Source: Acidimicrobiales bacterium
GTDB lineage: Bacteria > Actinomycetota > Acidimicrobiia > Acidimicrobiales > SZUA-35
Direction of reading: 5' to 3'
Length of the DNA: 64,000 bases
Assembly: GCA_028285495.1 (NCBI GenBank)
Contig: JANQPB010000022.1
Coordinates: 313,969 to 377,968, forward strand
Positions 53,101-63,270 of this stretch are shown piece by piece. A program made the position numbers and the translations under genes. Each line of letters starts with the position of its first letter. The stretch's first letter is position 1. The notes below the pieces were generated by a model. That model was not told the origin of the DNA. It saw only the letters and a program-made list of their open reading frames with translations, and did no database searches.

Positions 53101-55029
53101 ATGGAACTGGTCGCCTTCACCGTCGAGGGATTTCGACGCTTCGCCAACAAGACGTCCGTCAAACTGGTTGGTGGCCTCATCGCCTTCGTAGGGCCGAATG
53201 AAGCTGGAAAGAGCTCGCTCTTGGACGCGATGGCAAAACTCACCGTTGAGGATCCCTTCGCAGAGACGGACAAGCCCAGACGCTCAGAGCTCGTACCGAC
53301 GCTCTCCTGGCACTTCAAGCTCTCGCCGGAGGACAAGGCAGCCCTGGCCGACATCCACGACGCAGACCACATCGAGCGAGTCGTGAAGACCCGCCGGTGG
53401 TCGGCGAACGACACCTGGAAACTGGAACCTCGACGACCACAGCGGGACCTGTCCCATCGAATCCCCTTGGCCGAAAGCATCGAGGAGTTACGCCCGGTGC
53501 TCGTCTCTCTGGGCGTCGACCCCAACCAGATCGACATCGTCACCGAGATTCTCAGAGCGGACAAGGAGACGTTCCCCAAAGACCAAGTGGATGCTCTTGA
53601 CTGGTTGGCCGAGTCCGCGACTGAGGCTTTGGAACCCAAGGAGGAGCCAGGCGACCCTGGCGATCTGCCAGCCGAGGACGCCATCGCCGAGATAGACGAC
53701 GAGGCCCGGGCCCGGATCACCGAGCTGGCCGACACGCTACAAGGCGCAGCCGAGCTGGAGCGGAAGCTCCACCCTTTTCAACAGGTCATCTCTATCCTGA
53801 GAGACCGGCTGCCCCGGATGGTTCTATTCTCACAAGCCGATCGGGATCTTCAGAGCGAGTACGACCTGAACGTTGTCGCAGCCAACCCTCCACCGGCGCT
53901 CGATCATCTGAGATCGCTCGCAGATCTCGACCTGGTTGCGCTTCGGGATGCTGCTCGCACGAATCGACGCGCCGACGTCTCGACCTGGCGCGACAACGCC
54001 AACCGCCGTTTGAAGGAAGCCTTTGCAAGCAGCTGGCATCAGACGGATATCGCGCTGCAGGTTGATGTCGACGGCTCGACTCTTCTGGTCCAAGCGACGA
54101 CGCCAGCCGATGCAGGAGTCTCATCCGTCGACGAGCGTAGCGACGGACTCCGTTGGTTCGCTGCGCTGCTTGCATATTCACACGGCTGGTCCGGCCCGAC
54201 CGTGCTGCTTGCGGACGAGATCGAGACCCATCTCCACTACGACGCGCAGGCCGACTTGATCGACGTACTTCAGGCCCAGTCCTTCGCCCAAAAGGTCATC
54301 TACACAACGCACTCCTTTGGCTCGTTGCCACCCGACCTGGGTGCTGGCGTCCGTGTCGTTCGACAGATCGATACCGGCCGCTCGCAGCTTGAGAATGGCT
54401 TCTGGGCTGAGGGCTCAGGCTTCTCACCCCTCCTGGCCCGCATGGGAGCGACCGCCTTCAGCTTCACGCCTGCCCGAAGAGCCGTCATCGCCGAAGGTCC
54501 GGCAGACGCTGTGCTGCTACCAACTCTGATCCGCCAGGCAACCGGCCTGGACAGGCTCGACTACCAGATCGTGCCTGGCCTTTCGGTCGTTGCCATCTCG
54601 GACATACCCTCCCTGGCTGAGGAGGCCGGCCAGGTGTTCTTCCTGACGGACTCCGACGGTGGTGGCGAAGACCTCCGCCGCCACCTCTTGACCTCGGGAG
54701 TCGACGAGTCACAGGTCTTCGAGCTGAACCCCGGAGCCACGTGCGAACTGGAGGACCTCGTCAACGTCGAGTCGTATGTCGCTGCCGTCAACGCCGAGCT
54801 GGAGACGTGGAACGGTGGTGGCGACTTGGTCGACCCATCCGTATTCGACGGCCAAGATCTTAGAAGCAAGATCCTCGCCGACTGGTGCAGTTCTCGTTCA
54901 GCACAAGCGCCCGACAAGGTCGCGGTAGCCCAGCGGCTGGTCGAGGTGGGAGCAGACGATCCAATCCTCGATCCCACAAAGGCTGGCCTTCTACAATCAC
55001 TGAATCGAGCCTGGGCTCCATCCGCCTAG
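53101..55029 (+). CDS. OLD-family ATPase with TOPRIM nuclease domain
   Basis: 642 residues. N-terminal SMC-like ATPase: Walker A VGPNEAGKSSLLDAM (31-44), helical middle, signature region SSVDERSDGLRWFAALLAYS and Walker B TVLLADEIETHLHYDAQADL (about 364-383). C-terminal TOPRIM: Glu in AVIAEGPADAVLL (461-473) and DxD in FFLTDSDGGGEDL (514-526). OLD nucleases act in phage defence, alone or with partners (P2 Old, Gabija GajA). Codon use is less GC-biased than the core and includes TTA, so it is acquired. No ribosome site is clear. No helicase gene follows; a convergent XRE-Nudix gene does. Confidence 0.86.
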   Translation: MELVAFTVEGFRRFANKTSVKLVGGLIAFVGPNEAGKSSLLDAMAKLTVEDPFAETDKPRRSELVPTLSWHFKLSPEDKAALADIHDADHIERVVKTRRWSANDTWKLEPRRPQRDLSHRIPLAESIEELRPVLVSLGVDPNQIDIVTEILRADKETFPKDQVDALDWLAESATEALEPKEEPGDPGDLPAEDAIAEIDDEARARITELADTLQGAAELERKLHPFQQVISILRDRLPRMVLFSQADRDLQSEYDLNVVAANPPPALDHLRSLADLDLVALRDAARTNRRADVSTWRDNANRRLKEAFASSWHQTDIALQVDVDGSTLLVQATTPADAGVSSVDERSDGLRWFAALLAYSHGWSGPTVLLADEIETHLHYDAQADLIDVLQAQSFAQKVIYTTHSFGSLPPDLGAGVRVVRQIDTGRSQLENGFWAEGSGFSPLLARMGATAFSFTPARRAVIAEGPADAVLLPTLIRQATGLDRLDYQIVPGLSVVAISDIPSLAEEAGQVFFLTDSDGGGEDLRRHLLTSGVDESQVFELNPGATCELEDLVNVESYVAAVNAELETWNGGGDLVDPSVFDGQDLRSKILADWCSSRSAQAPDKVAVAQRLVEVGADDPILDPTKAGLLQSLNRAWAPSA

Positions 55030-55058
55030 ACCCGCAGCTCTGGTGGAGATTCGTGTCA

Positions 55059-56621
55059 TCACCGAATCGAGGGCAAGGCGACCCGGCCAGCTGCGTCGTG
55101 GTGGTCCAGGCAGCGGAGGCCTTCGAGGAGGGCGAACAGGCCCTCGTTACTCCATCTGGGGTCATGGATCAGGACGGCAAGACGGTCGGTGTCAGCCGAC
55201 GAGATCGAGTCGATGCTCATCGTCTCCCAGTTGCCGGCGATGAGGTGGCCCCAGCGTCCCCACCAGTCCTCGTCGTCGATGACGATCAGGCACGGAACCT
55301 CGTAGGTGCCGGAGAGCAGGTTCAGCCCGAAGCCGGTGCAGCGAAGATGGAAGCTGCCCGGGTTACTGAGCAGTTCGAGCATGGCCGCCGGATGGCGCTC
55401 CCGGTGAAGAGGATCGGCAGTACGCCGAGCTTCGTCCGACATCTGTTCGAGGTCCTGGCGGCCGAGCAGCTCCTCCTCGAACTCCCGTAGCAGCGTCGTC
55501 CCGAGGCGCACCTCGGTGGCGGCCTCGCCGATGGGCTGGTGCCAGCCCTTGGGAACGGTGGAGAGCTTGCCGGGGATGTCCATCACGTTCTGGCCCCGCT
55601 GCTGAATCAACAGCACGTAGTCGGCGGGGCGGCCCCCCACAGCTGGTCGTGCGGCGGCGAAGAGCGCAACGACTCCGCCCGTGCAGAAGTAGCTGCTCAG
55701 GTCGAAAGCAGCCCGGGCTGACGGGAGTAGCGAGTCACGGACCGGAGTCGGCGAACTCGCCGAAAGGCGGCCAGTCTCCGAATGGCGCAGCGCGTCGACC
55801 GTCTCCATCTCCATGAGTCCGTTCCGCAGCGCATAGTCAGCGAAGGTGGCAAGCGTGAACGACAGGTCCAGTCGGTCGGACGCCACATCGGCGGACAGCA
55901 ACCGGTACATCGGGTTGTTTATCAGAACCCGATCGTTGGCCTCCGCGTCGGCCAGCCGAGCCACAGCGGCCCGATGGACGGGCTCCGCCAGGGGCTCTCC
56001 GGCAGGGGAAGGCAACGACGCCAACGCACCCTGCGCCTCCTCGCCTCGAAGATCGATGTCGAGCGCCCGCCATGCGCCATCGACCACAATCGTCAGCGAG
56101 AGCTCTCGACCGGCGACGACGGTCTGGTAGAACTCGACCCCCACCCCCAGGTCCGCGAGGTCGTAATAGTCGGCGACCGCGTCCGCGAGATCCTGCCGGC
56201 TGATGCTGGCCCGCCCGAGGTCGCGCTCGTACCTCCTCGATGGCGACTCAGACTCCAGTTGGCCAGCCTCATCGACCACCAGCTCATAGGTCTCAGCGAA
56301 CGGCTGCTGAGCAGCGTCAGCGAGCCATACCACGAGGTCAACCGTCCTGAGGTCTCGATCTTCGACACGAGTTGTCGCCGCGGCCGGCGCGGCGGCGGAG
56401 GTGTCTTGACCGGTCACCAGAAGCTCAAGCGGCGCCTGCAACGCTGAAGCCAGCGCTGCCAGGTTGCGGGACCGGATGCTCTGCCGGCCGCCCTCCCACC
56501 GGCGAACAGTACGTACATCGACGCCGAGCGACTCGGCCAACATCTCCTGGGTCCAACCCTGCTTGGTCCGCAGCTCAACGATCAGCTGACCCCGGGCCTC
56601 ATCGGTTATCTGGGGACTCAT
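55059..56621 (-). CDS. XRE-type regulator fused to a Nudix-like domain
   Basis: 520 residues. Residues about 10-65 form a Cro/C1 helix-turn-helix (RTKQGWTQEMLAESLGVDVR then TVRRWEGGRQSIRSRN). The middle (about 100-330) is unrecognised. Near 345-385, STVPKGWHQPIGEAATEV followed by LLREFEEELLGRQ resembles a Nudix box (RE-x2-EE) with an altered spacing. ATG 56621 is preferred over 56675 because repeats and a palindrome occupy the leader. It converges on the OLD gene, 29 bases apart, and may control or assist it. Function unproven. Confidence 0.6.
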   Translation of the reverse strand: MSPQITDEARGQLIVELRTKQGWTQEMLAESLGVDVRTVRRWEGGRQSIRSRNLAALASALQAPLELLVTGQDTSAAAPAAATTRVEDRDLRTVDLVVWLADAAQQPFAETYELVVDEAGQLESESPSRRYERDLGRASISRQDLADAVADYYDLADLGVGVEFYQTVVAGRELSLTIVVDGAWRALDIDLRGEEAQGALASLPSPAGEPLAEPVHRAAVARLADAEANDRVLINNPMYRLLSADVASDRLDLSFTLATFADYALRNGLMEMETVDALRHSETGRLSASSPTPVRDSLLPSARAAFDLSSYFCTGGVVALFAAARPAVGGRPADYVLLIQQRGQNVMDIPGKLSTVPKGWHQPIGEAATEVRLGTTLLREFEEELLGRQDLEQMSDEARRTADPLHRERHPAAMLELLSNPGSFHLRCTGFGLNLLSGTYEVPCLIVIDDEDWWGRWGHLIAGNWETMSIDSISSADTDRLAVLIHDPRWSNEGLFALLEGLRCLDHHDAAGRVALPSIR

Positions 56622-56680
56622 CTGAAACGCCCGGTCAACGTTCGCGAACGCCCGCCAACGCCCTTCTGACTGCACTTCCG
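56622..56680. promoter_or_regulatory. Operator-like leader of the XRE-Nudix gene
   Basis: On the reverse strand GGGCGTT occurs three times within 45 bases, and CGTTCGCGAACG (56639-56650) is a perfect 12-bp palindrome centred 24 bases before the start codon. Such a site suits autoregulation by the gene's own helix-turn-helix. The IS3 element begins 128 bases upstream of the start. Confidence 0.45.
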
Positions 56681-56811
56681 CTCAGTGAGACTTCGCACCA
56701 TGACCGCAACGGCAAGCAGCCAGAAGCGTGGGATCCAGGCGGTGACACTGGAGTTCCCCCGCTACGTGAGACATCTGAGCCTGGGAGACTGGTCCCGGGA
56801 AGGAGTCCACG

Positions 56812-57090
56812 TTGGGCACACATCGCTACCCGGAGGAGTTCCGTCGTGAGGCGGTCGAGTTGTATCGGCGATCGGATCGGCCTCGCGTTGAGATCGCGCG
56901 GTCGCTCGGCATCGCGGATGGGTCGTTGGCGGCCTGGGTCAAGGAGTTCGACGCTCGTGATGAGGGCGGTCTCGACGAGGACGAGCGGGCCGAGCTGATC
57001 CGGCTCCGAAAGGAGCTCGCTGAGGTCAAAGAGGAACGTGAGATCCTTCGCAAGGCTGCGCAGTATTTCGCGAAAGAGACGACCCGGTGA
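56812..57090 (+). CDS. IS3-family transposase OrfA
   Basis: 92 residues: helix-turn-helix HRYPEEFRREAVELYRRSDR, RSLGIADGSLAAWVKEF, and a leucine-zipper-like ELIRLRKELAEVKEEREILR KAAQYF region at the end. TTG start with AGGAG upstream. The stop overlaps the GTG of orfB, so the fusion transposase would arise by frameshift or re-initiation. Confidence 0.9.
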   Translation: MGTHRYPEEFRREAVELYRRSDRPRVEIARSLGIADGSLAAWVKEFDARDEGGLDEDERAELIRLRKELAEVKEEREILRKAAQYFAKETTR

Positions 57091-57950
57091 CCCGCTGCTG
57101 GTTCGTTGACGACCACCGAGCGGACCACCGGATCACCAAGCTCTGCAAGCTGGTCGAGTTGCCGAGGGCGACCTACTACCGCTGGGCCAACGCCGCTCCA
57201 TCGCGGCGGCTGCTCGATGACGCCTACTTGGCCAACGAGATCGTCGATATCTATCGCCAGTCCCGCGGCACCTACGGCTCACCGAGGGTCTGGGGTCAGC
57301 TCCGCCGGGCTGGCATCAGCGTCGGCGAGAAGCGGGTCGCTCGGATCATGGCCGAGCTCGGCTTGATCGGCGCTCACAGCCGCAAGCGCTGGCGACGCGG
57401 AGCCAACACCGCCCCAGCCGGCGACCTCCTCGAACGAGACTTCACCGCCGAGGCCTCGGATCTGCGCTGGGTCGCCGACATCACCGAGTTCGGCTGCCTC
57501 GACGGCAAGCTCTTCCTTGCGGGCATCGTGGATCTCCACGATCGAGGGATCTGCGGGTGGTCGATGGGGGAACGCCAGACCACCGACCTCGTCGTCAACG
57601 CCCTCGTCATGGCGCTGGCCCGCCGCGATCCCGACGCCGAACTGATTCACCACGCCGACAAGGGTCCGCAATACACCGCAGTGGAGTTCACCAACCGGCT
57701 CGCCGACTGGAACCTGCGCGCCTCGTACTCCTCGACCGGTGATTGCTTCGATAACGCCGCGATGGAATCGGTGTGGGCCAGCGTGAAGCGCGAGATCCGC
57801 CACCTCCACGGCGACTGGCGCCACCTCACCCGCTCCCAGCTGCGCACGATCCTGTTCGACTACATCGAGACCTTCTACAACCGCGCCCGGCACCAAGCCC
57901 GCCTCGAGCACCGCACCCCCGCCGAGACCTACGCTGCCTCAGCAGCATGA
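57087..57950 (+). CDS. IS3-family transposase OrfB (DDE integrase fold)
   Basis: 287 residues. HTH_21 region IYRQSRGTYGSPRVWGQLRR, then the rve domain with first Asp in LRWVADITEFGCLDGKLFLA, second Asp in LIHHADKGPQYTAVEFTNRL and Glu in FDNAAMESVWASVKREIRHL. All three acidic residues are present, so it should be active. Ends with the usual RHQARLEHRTPAETYA. Confidence 0.93.
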   Translation: MTRCWFVDDHRADHRITKLCKLVELPRATYYRWANAAPSRRLLDDAYLANEIVDIYRQSRGTYGSPRVWGQLRRAGISVGEKRVARIMAELGLIGAHSRKRWRRGANTAPAGDLLERDFTAEASDLRWVADITEFGCLDGKLFLAGIVDLHDRGICGWSMGERQTTDLVVNALVMALARRDPDAELIHHADKGPQYTAVEFTNRLADWNLRASYSSTGDCFDNAAMESVWASVKREIRHLHGDWRHLTRSQLRTILFDYIETFYNRARHQARLEHRTPAETYAASAA

Positions 57951-57991
57951 ACTGACAACCACCCCTGTCTCACGTAGCGGGGGAACTCCAT

Positions 57992-58313
57992 TCAAACTAG
58001 TCGGAATCGCGTGTTCCTGCGGGGAGTTGCCAAGGCAACCACCCGCGATCAACGATAGCGATCCGAGCACGCAGAGAAGGCGGAGACGATTGACGAAGGT
58101 CATGCTAAGTCAGACGCACTGCAGGCTCATCTGGTTCCGTGCATCGCTCGACTCAACTCCCGCTGATGGGTGGCCCGTTGCTGGGCTAGGTGATAATCCA
58201 TCCTCCCTGGCAGGCGATGTTCGGTTGACACGGGCTAGCTGAGAGCCGCTTCGTGCAGTGCCCGGTAGCGCGAAGGCGCTCACTGCGTTCGAACGGTGAC
58301 TCCCAGGGCCTCT
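57992..58313. other. 322-base gap between insertion sequences
   Basis: Lower GC than the core and without a convincing frame, RNA gene or repeat. It is probably leftover island DNA between two independent insertions. A short AT-rich start (TTCAAACTAGTCGGAATCGC) follows the IS3 right end. Confidence 0.5.
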
Positions 58314-58363
58314 GAACCGGCCTGGGTCTGATGGAGGCGTTCTGTCCTGGAAGGATGGACGTC

Positions 58364-58687
58364 ATGGCAAGGTCTCAGCGGAGGTATCCGCCGGAGTTGA
58401 AAGAGCGAGCGTGTCGTCTCGTTGCTGATTGGCGGAAGGCCAGGCAGCGGTCGAATGGCGGGTTCGTCGAGATCGGCGAACAGCTCGATGTGCACCCCGA
58501 GACCCTTCGGGGTTGGTTCCGGCAGTGGCAGATCGATGTCGGCGCTGCGCCTGGTCGCACGACCGACGATGAGCGCCGGATCGCGGAACTGGAAGCCAAG
58601 GTTCGCGAGTTGGAGCGGTCGAACGCGATCTTGCGTTCGGCGTCGGCTTTCTTCGCGGCGGAGCTCGACCGCCCACCGAAACGATGA
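58364..58687 (+). CDS. IS3-family OrfA (copy 1)
   Basis: 107 residues: YPPELKERACRLVADWRKAR, EIGEQLDVHPETLRGWFRQW and the zipper ELEAKVRELERSNAILRSAS with FFAAELDRP at the end, a standard IS3 OrfA. AAGGATG-type site before ATG 58364. The stop overlaps the orfB start (ATGA). Confidence 0.86.
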   Translation: MARSQRRYPPELKERACRLVADWRKARQRSNGGFVEIGEQLDVHPETLRGWFRQWQIDVGAAPGRTTDDERRIAELEAKVRELERSNAILRSASAFFAAELDRPPKR

Positions 58688-58840
58688 CCGCGTTCATCGA
58701 CGCCAACCGAGACACCTTCGGGGTCGAGTCGATCTGTGAGGAACTACCGATCGCCCCGTCGACCTACTACGCCACCAAGACCAGACCGCCCTCGAAGCGC
58801 CAGGTCGAAGACGAACGGCTCGCCACGACAGCGCCGCCTT
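58684..58840 (+). pseudogene. IS3 OrfB fragment (copy 1), 5' end only
   Basis: MTAFIDANRDTFGVESICEE then LPIAPSTYYATKTRPPSKRQ and VEDERLA is the N-terminus of an IS3 OrfB. The sequence after about residue 50 no longer matches and belongs to an IS256-type transposase in another frame. No catalytic residues remain. Confidence 0.8.
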
Positions 58841-59749
58841 GGTGGGGTCGACTCGATGGTCATCTCTCTCACGGCGAAGGGGTTGACGACGGGTGAGGTC
58901 CAGGCTCATCTGGCTGAGAGCTACGGCACCGAGGTGTCCCGGGAGACGATCTCGAAGATTACTGACCGGGTTCTCGATGACATCGCGGAGTGGCAGAACC
59001 GGCCCTTGGATCGGGTCTATCCGGTGGTGTTCATCGATGCCATCGTGGTCAAGATCCGCGACGGCCAGGTCACCAACCGGCCCGTCTACTGCGCCATCGG
59101 CGTCAGCGTCGACGGCAAACGGGACATCTTGGGGCTGTGGGTCGGGACTGGGGGTGAGGGAGCCAAGTACTGGTTGCAGGTCCTGACCGAGATCAAGAAT
59201 CGCGGCACCGACGATGTGTGCATCGTGGTCTGCGACGGCCTCAAAGGCCTGCCCGACGCGATCGAGACGACCTGGCCCCAAGCGGTGATCCAGACCTGCG
59301 TGCTGCACCTGATCCGCAACACCTTCCGGCTCGCGTCCCGGCGGGACTGGGACGCCATGGCCCGCGACCTGCGCCCGGTCTACACCGCTATCAACGAGGC
59401 CGACGCCGCCGAACGACTGGTCGCTTTCGACGCGACCTGGGGTGAGTCCTACCCGGCCATCAAGAGCTTGTGGGACAACGCCTGGTCCGAGTTCGTGCCC
59501 TTCTTGGACTACTCACCCGAGATCCGCCGCGTGACCTACTCCACCAACGCGATCGAGTCGTTGAATGCCCGGTTCCGGCGGGCGACCCGAGCCAGGGGCC
59601 ACTTCCCCAACGAACAGGCCGCCACGAAGTGTCTCTACCTCGTGGTCCGATCCTTGGATCCGACCGGGTCAGGGCAAGAGCGCTGGATGAACCGCTGGAA
59701 GCCAGCTCTCAACGCCTTCGCCATCACCTTCGAAGGGAGGCTCTTCTAG
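58841..59749 (+). pseudogene. IS256 (Mutator) transposase, N-terminally truncated
   Basis: Readable from MVISLTAKGLTTGEVQAHLA to the stop. The DDE core is intact: YPVVFIDAIVVKIRDGQVTN (first Asp), VCIVVCDGLKGLPDAIETTW (second Asp), QTCVLHLIRNTFR, and TYSTNAIESLNARFRRATRA (Glu). About 300 of the usual 400 residues remain. Lacking the DNA-binding N-terminus it should be inactive. Confidence 0.85.
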
Positions 59750-59803
59750 CATCGGTAACCGCAGCCAAGAACAAGTGACGCCAGACCAGTTACACCAATC
59801 ACC
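58841..59803 (+). mobile_element. IS256-family element, truncated at the left
   Basis: Contains the C-terminal three-quarters of a Mutator-type transposase and about 50 bases of right-end sequence (GTTACACCAATCACCTGACA around 59789-59808). The left end and the first roughly 110 codons are missing where it abuts IS3 copy 1. The exact right boundary against IS3 copy 2 (about 59803) is an estimate. Confidence 0.7.
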
Positions 59804-59829
59804 TGACAGACCCGGCCTGGTTTGGTGGA

Positions 59830-60145
59830 GATTTCTGACCGCTGTGTCGGGCCTCTTGGTAGGGGTGGGTTGTTGATCGTAGAACAGTTGCTCGGCTTCG
59901 GCGGGTGGGAGGTTGCCGGTCTCGGTGTGGAGGCGTCGGTTGTTGAACCAGTCGATGTATTCGGACGTGGCGAACTCGACCTCGTCGACGGTCCGCCACG
60001 GCCCGCGGCGTCGGATGAGTTCGGTCTTGTAGAGACCGATGGTGGACTCGGCTACGGCGTTGTCGATGGGGTCGCCGACCGACCCGATGGAGGGCGCCGC
60101 GCCGATGTCGGCGAGTCGTGCGGTGTATCGGATGCTGGTGTATTG
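59830..60145 (-). pseudogene. IS3 OrfB, C-terminal part (copy 2)
   Basis: Reverse strand: QYTSIRYTARLADIGAAPSI, then GSVGDPIDNAVAESTIGLYK with the catalytic Glu, and YIDWFNNRRLHTETGNLPPA. The missing upstream part [20 protein letters not shown] with IAHSDAGSQ, containing the second catalytic Asp, is found beyond the IS30 insertion at 61583-61681. The join SQ-YTS restores a normal IS3 sequence. Confidence 0.88.
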
Positions 60146-62102
<1,957 letters not shown>

Positions 62103-62106
<4 letters not shown>

Positions 62107-62769
62107 GGCGAGGTCTCCAACCAGGCCACCTGCCATCCCCCATCGGCGAGGATCATGGTGGCGGTGACGACGACGCGCAGCTCGACGTAGCCGTGCCCGC
62201 CGCTCGACTGTTCCATCGTGATCGTCACGGTTGCGGAGGCGGCGCGTACAGCCGCGGCCGTCGCAACGACGTCGGCGCGGACCGCCATGTCGTCGGACGG
62301 GTCGTCACGGGGGCTCGCTGCTGGTTGAGCAGTTCCGCCGTGACCCACCGGGCAAGGCCGTCGGCAGCGGCGGACCCACCGCTGGGCGACTGAACCAGAC
62401 CTGCGCGACGTAGAGCGCGACTGCGACCGGGTCGTGACCGTCACCCGGCGGCGTGAGTCTCAGCGGCTCGAGATGCTCATGAAGGTGGCCGTGATGGTTG
62501 ACCTCGCCAGTCGGCGAGATGGCAGAACTCGCCGCACCCACCTGTGGAGCTGGCGTACCGGCTCCGGTCGTATCGGTTCTCCCGGCCGAACTCGCGGGTT
62601 CAGCCGAGTGTCCGCGGGCCGCATCGACATCGAGCGCGGGGTTCATGGCCAGAGCCGTCGAGATCACCTCAGCTCGACTTGGCGCCTGGTGGCGCTGGGT
62701 TGACGGGGCTGCGGTCGTGCAACCCGCAGCCGACAGGGCGCACATGATGCAAACGAGCGTTCCTTGCAT
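62103..62769 (-). pseudogene. Frameshifted lipoprotein gene of a conjugative-element remnant
   Basis: From ATG 62769 the frame reads MQGTLVCIMCALSAAGCTTA, a lipoprotein signal with lipobox LSAAGC. It continues through a Ser/Ala/Thr-rich region to DPVAVALYVAQVWFS and ends at 62305. The natural continuation (VRADVVATAAAVRAASATVT, then a C-terminal ILADGGWQVAWLETSP) is in another frame, ending at 62103. A frameshift between about 62305 and 62400 explains this. It was coupled by ATGA to the transglycosylase. Confidence 0.6.
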
Positions 62770-63128
62770 GGTGCGTACCTGTGGGACAGGCCGCGGCGCG
62801 ATTGGGACAGCGCCTCCGAGCTGTCCCGCCTGACCGATCGCTGCCGCCATGGTCGGGGCGCGCCAAGCGACAACGGACGGATTCGCCGTTCTGCTTGCCG
62901 CATGGGAGTGCGTGATGCCACTCCCCGCGCTCGGCCGCCGCTCGTCCCCGCAGCACGCCAGCGGTGGCGTTGGGTGTCGAACGGCAGCGGTGTGCGTTGG
63001 CCTGCGGGAAGGGCCGCAACACCCGGTGCTCAGGCTGCCGTTAGCAATTTCGTCAGCAAACGACACCCCTGAGGCGGATCTTCGGGCCCTTACGTCCTCG
63101 ACAGCCGCTTGTTTGCGGGCGTCATCTG
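62770..63128. other. 359-base island edge without a confident gene
   Basis: Several frames stay open but none has codon bias or a recognisable domain. The reverse frame WRAPTMAAAIGQAGQLGGAV leads into the lipoprotein remnant and could be the tail of a lost upstream gene. No attachment-site copy of either flanking tRNA was found here. Confidence 0.45.
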
Positions 63129-63215
63129 TGGTGTCGGAGGGGGGACTTGAACCCCCACGCCCTTGCGGGCACTAGCCCCTCAAGCTAGCGCGTCTGCCAA
63201 TTCCGCCACTCCGAC
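63129..63215 (-). tRNA. tRNA-Leu (anticodon GAG)
   Basis: Reverse strand: acceptor GTCGGAG/CTCCGAC, D arm, anticodon stem CTAGC/GCTAG with loop TTGAGGG (anticodon on 63179-63181), long variable arm TGCCCGCAAGGGCG typical of class II tRNA, T arm GGGGGTTCAAGTCCCCC. CCA is encoded (63129-63131). It marks the right edge of the accessory island. Confidence 0.96.
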
Positions 63216-63270
63216 GTGACTTGTTCTGGTGAGCGTCAAATCTTAGCAACTCACCGGCCCCGACCGGCGC

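Larger units (their letters stand above)
56749..57991 (+). mobile_element. Complete IS3-family insertion sequence
   Basis: 1243 bp bounded by 25-bp perfect inverted repeats: 56749-56773 begins TGGAGTTCCCCCGCTACGTG, and 57967-57991 is its exact reverse complement. It contains orfA and orfB with a GTGA overlap. No clear target duplication: the flanking triplets are CAC and TTC, which may mean deletion or recombination since insertion. Ends TG...CA as in IS3. Confidence 0.92.
58314..58840 (+). mobile_element. IS3-family element, copy 1, truncated at the right
   Basis: The left end TGAACCGGCCTGGGTCTGAT near 58314 resembles, read inward, the outer end of copy 2 at 59804 (CCCGGCCTGGTTTGGTGGAG), so both are ends of the same IS type. 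It carries orfA whole and only the first 50 codons of orfB, then changes abruptly to IS256 sequence at about 58840. Confidence 0.72.
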
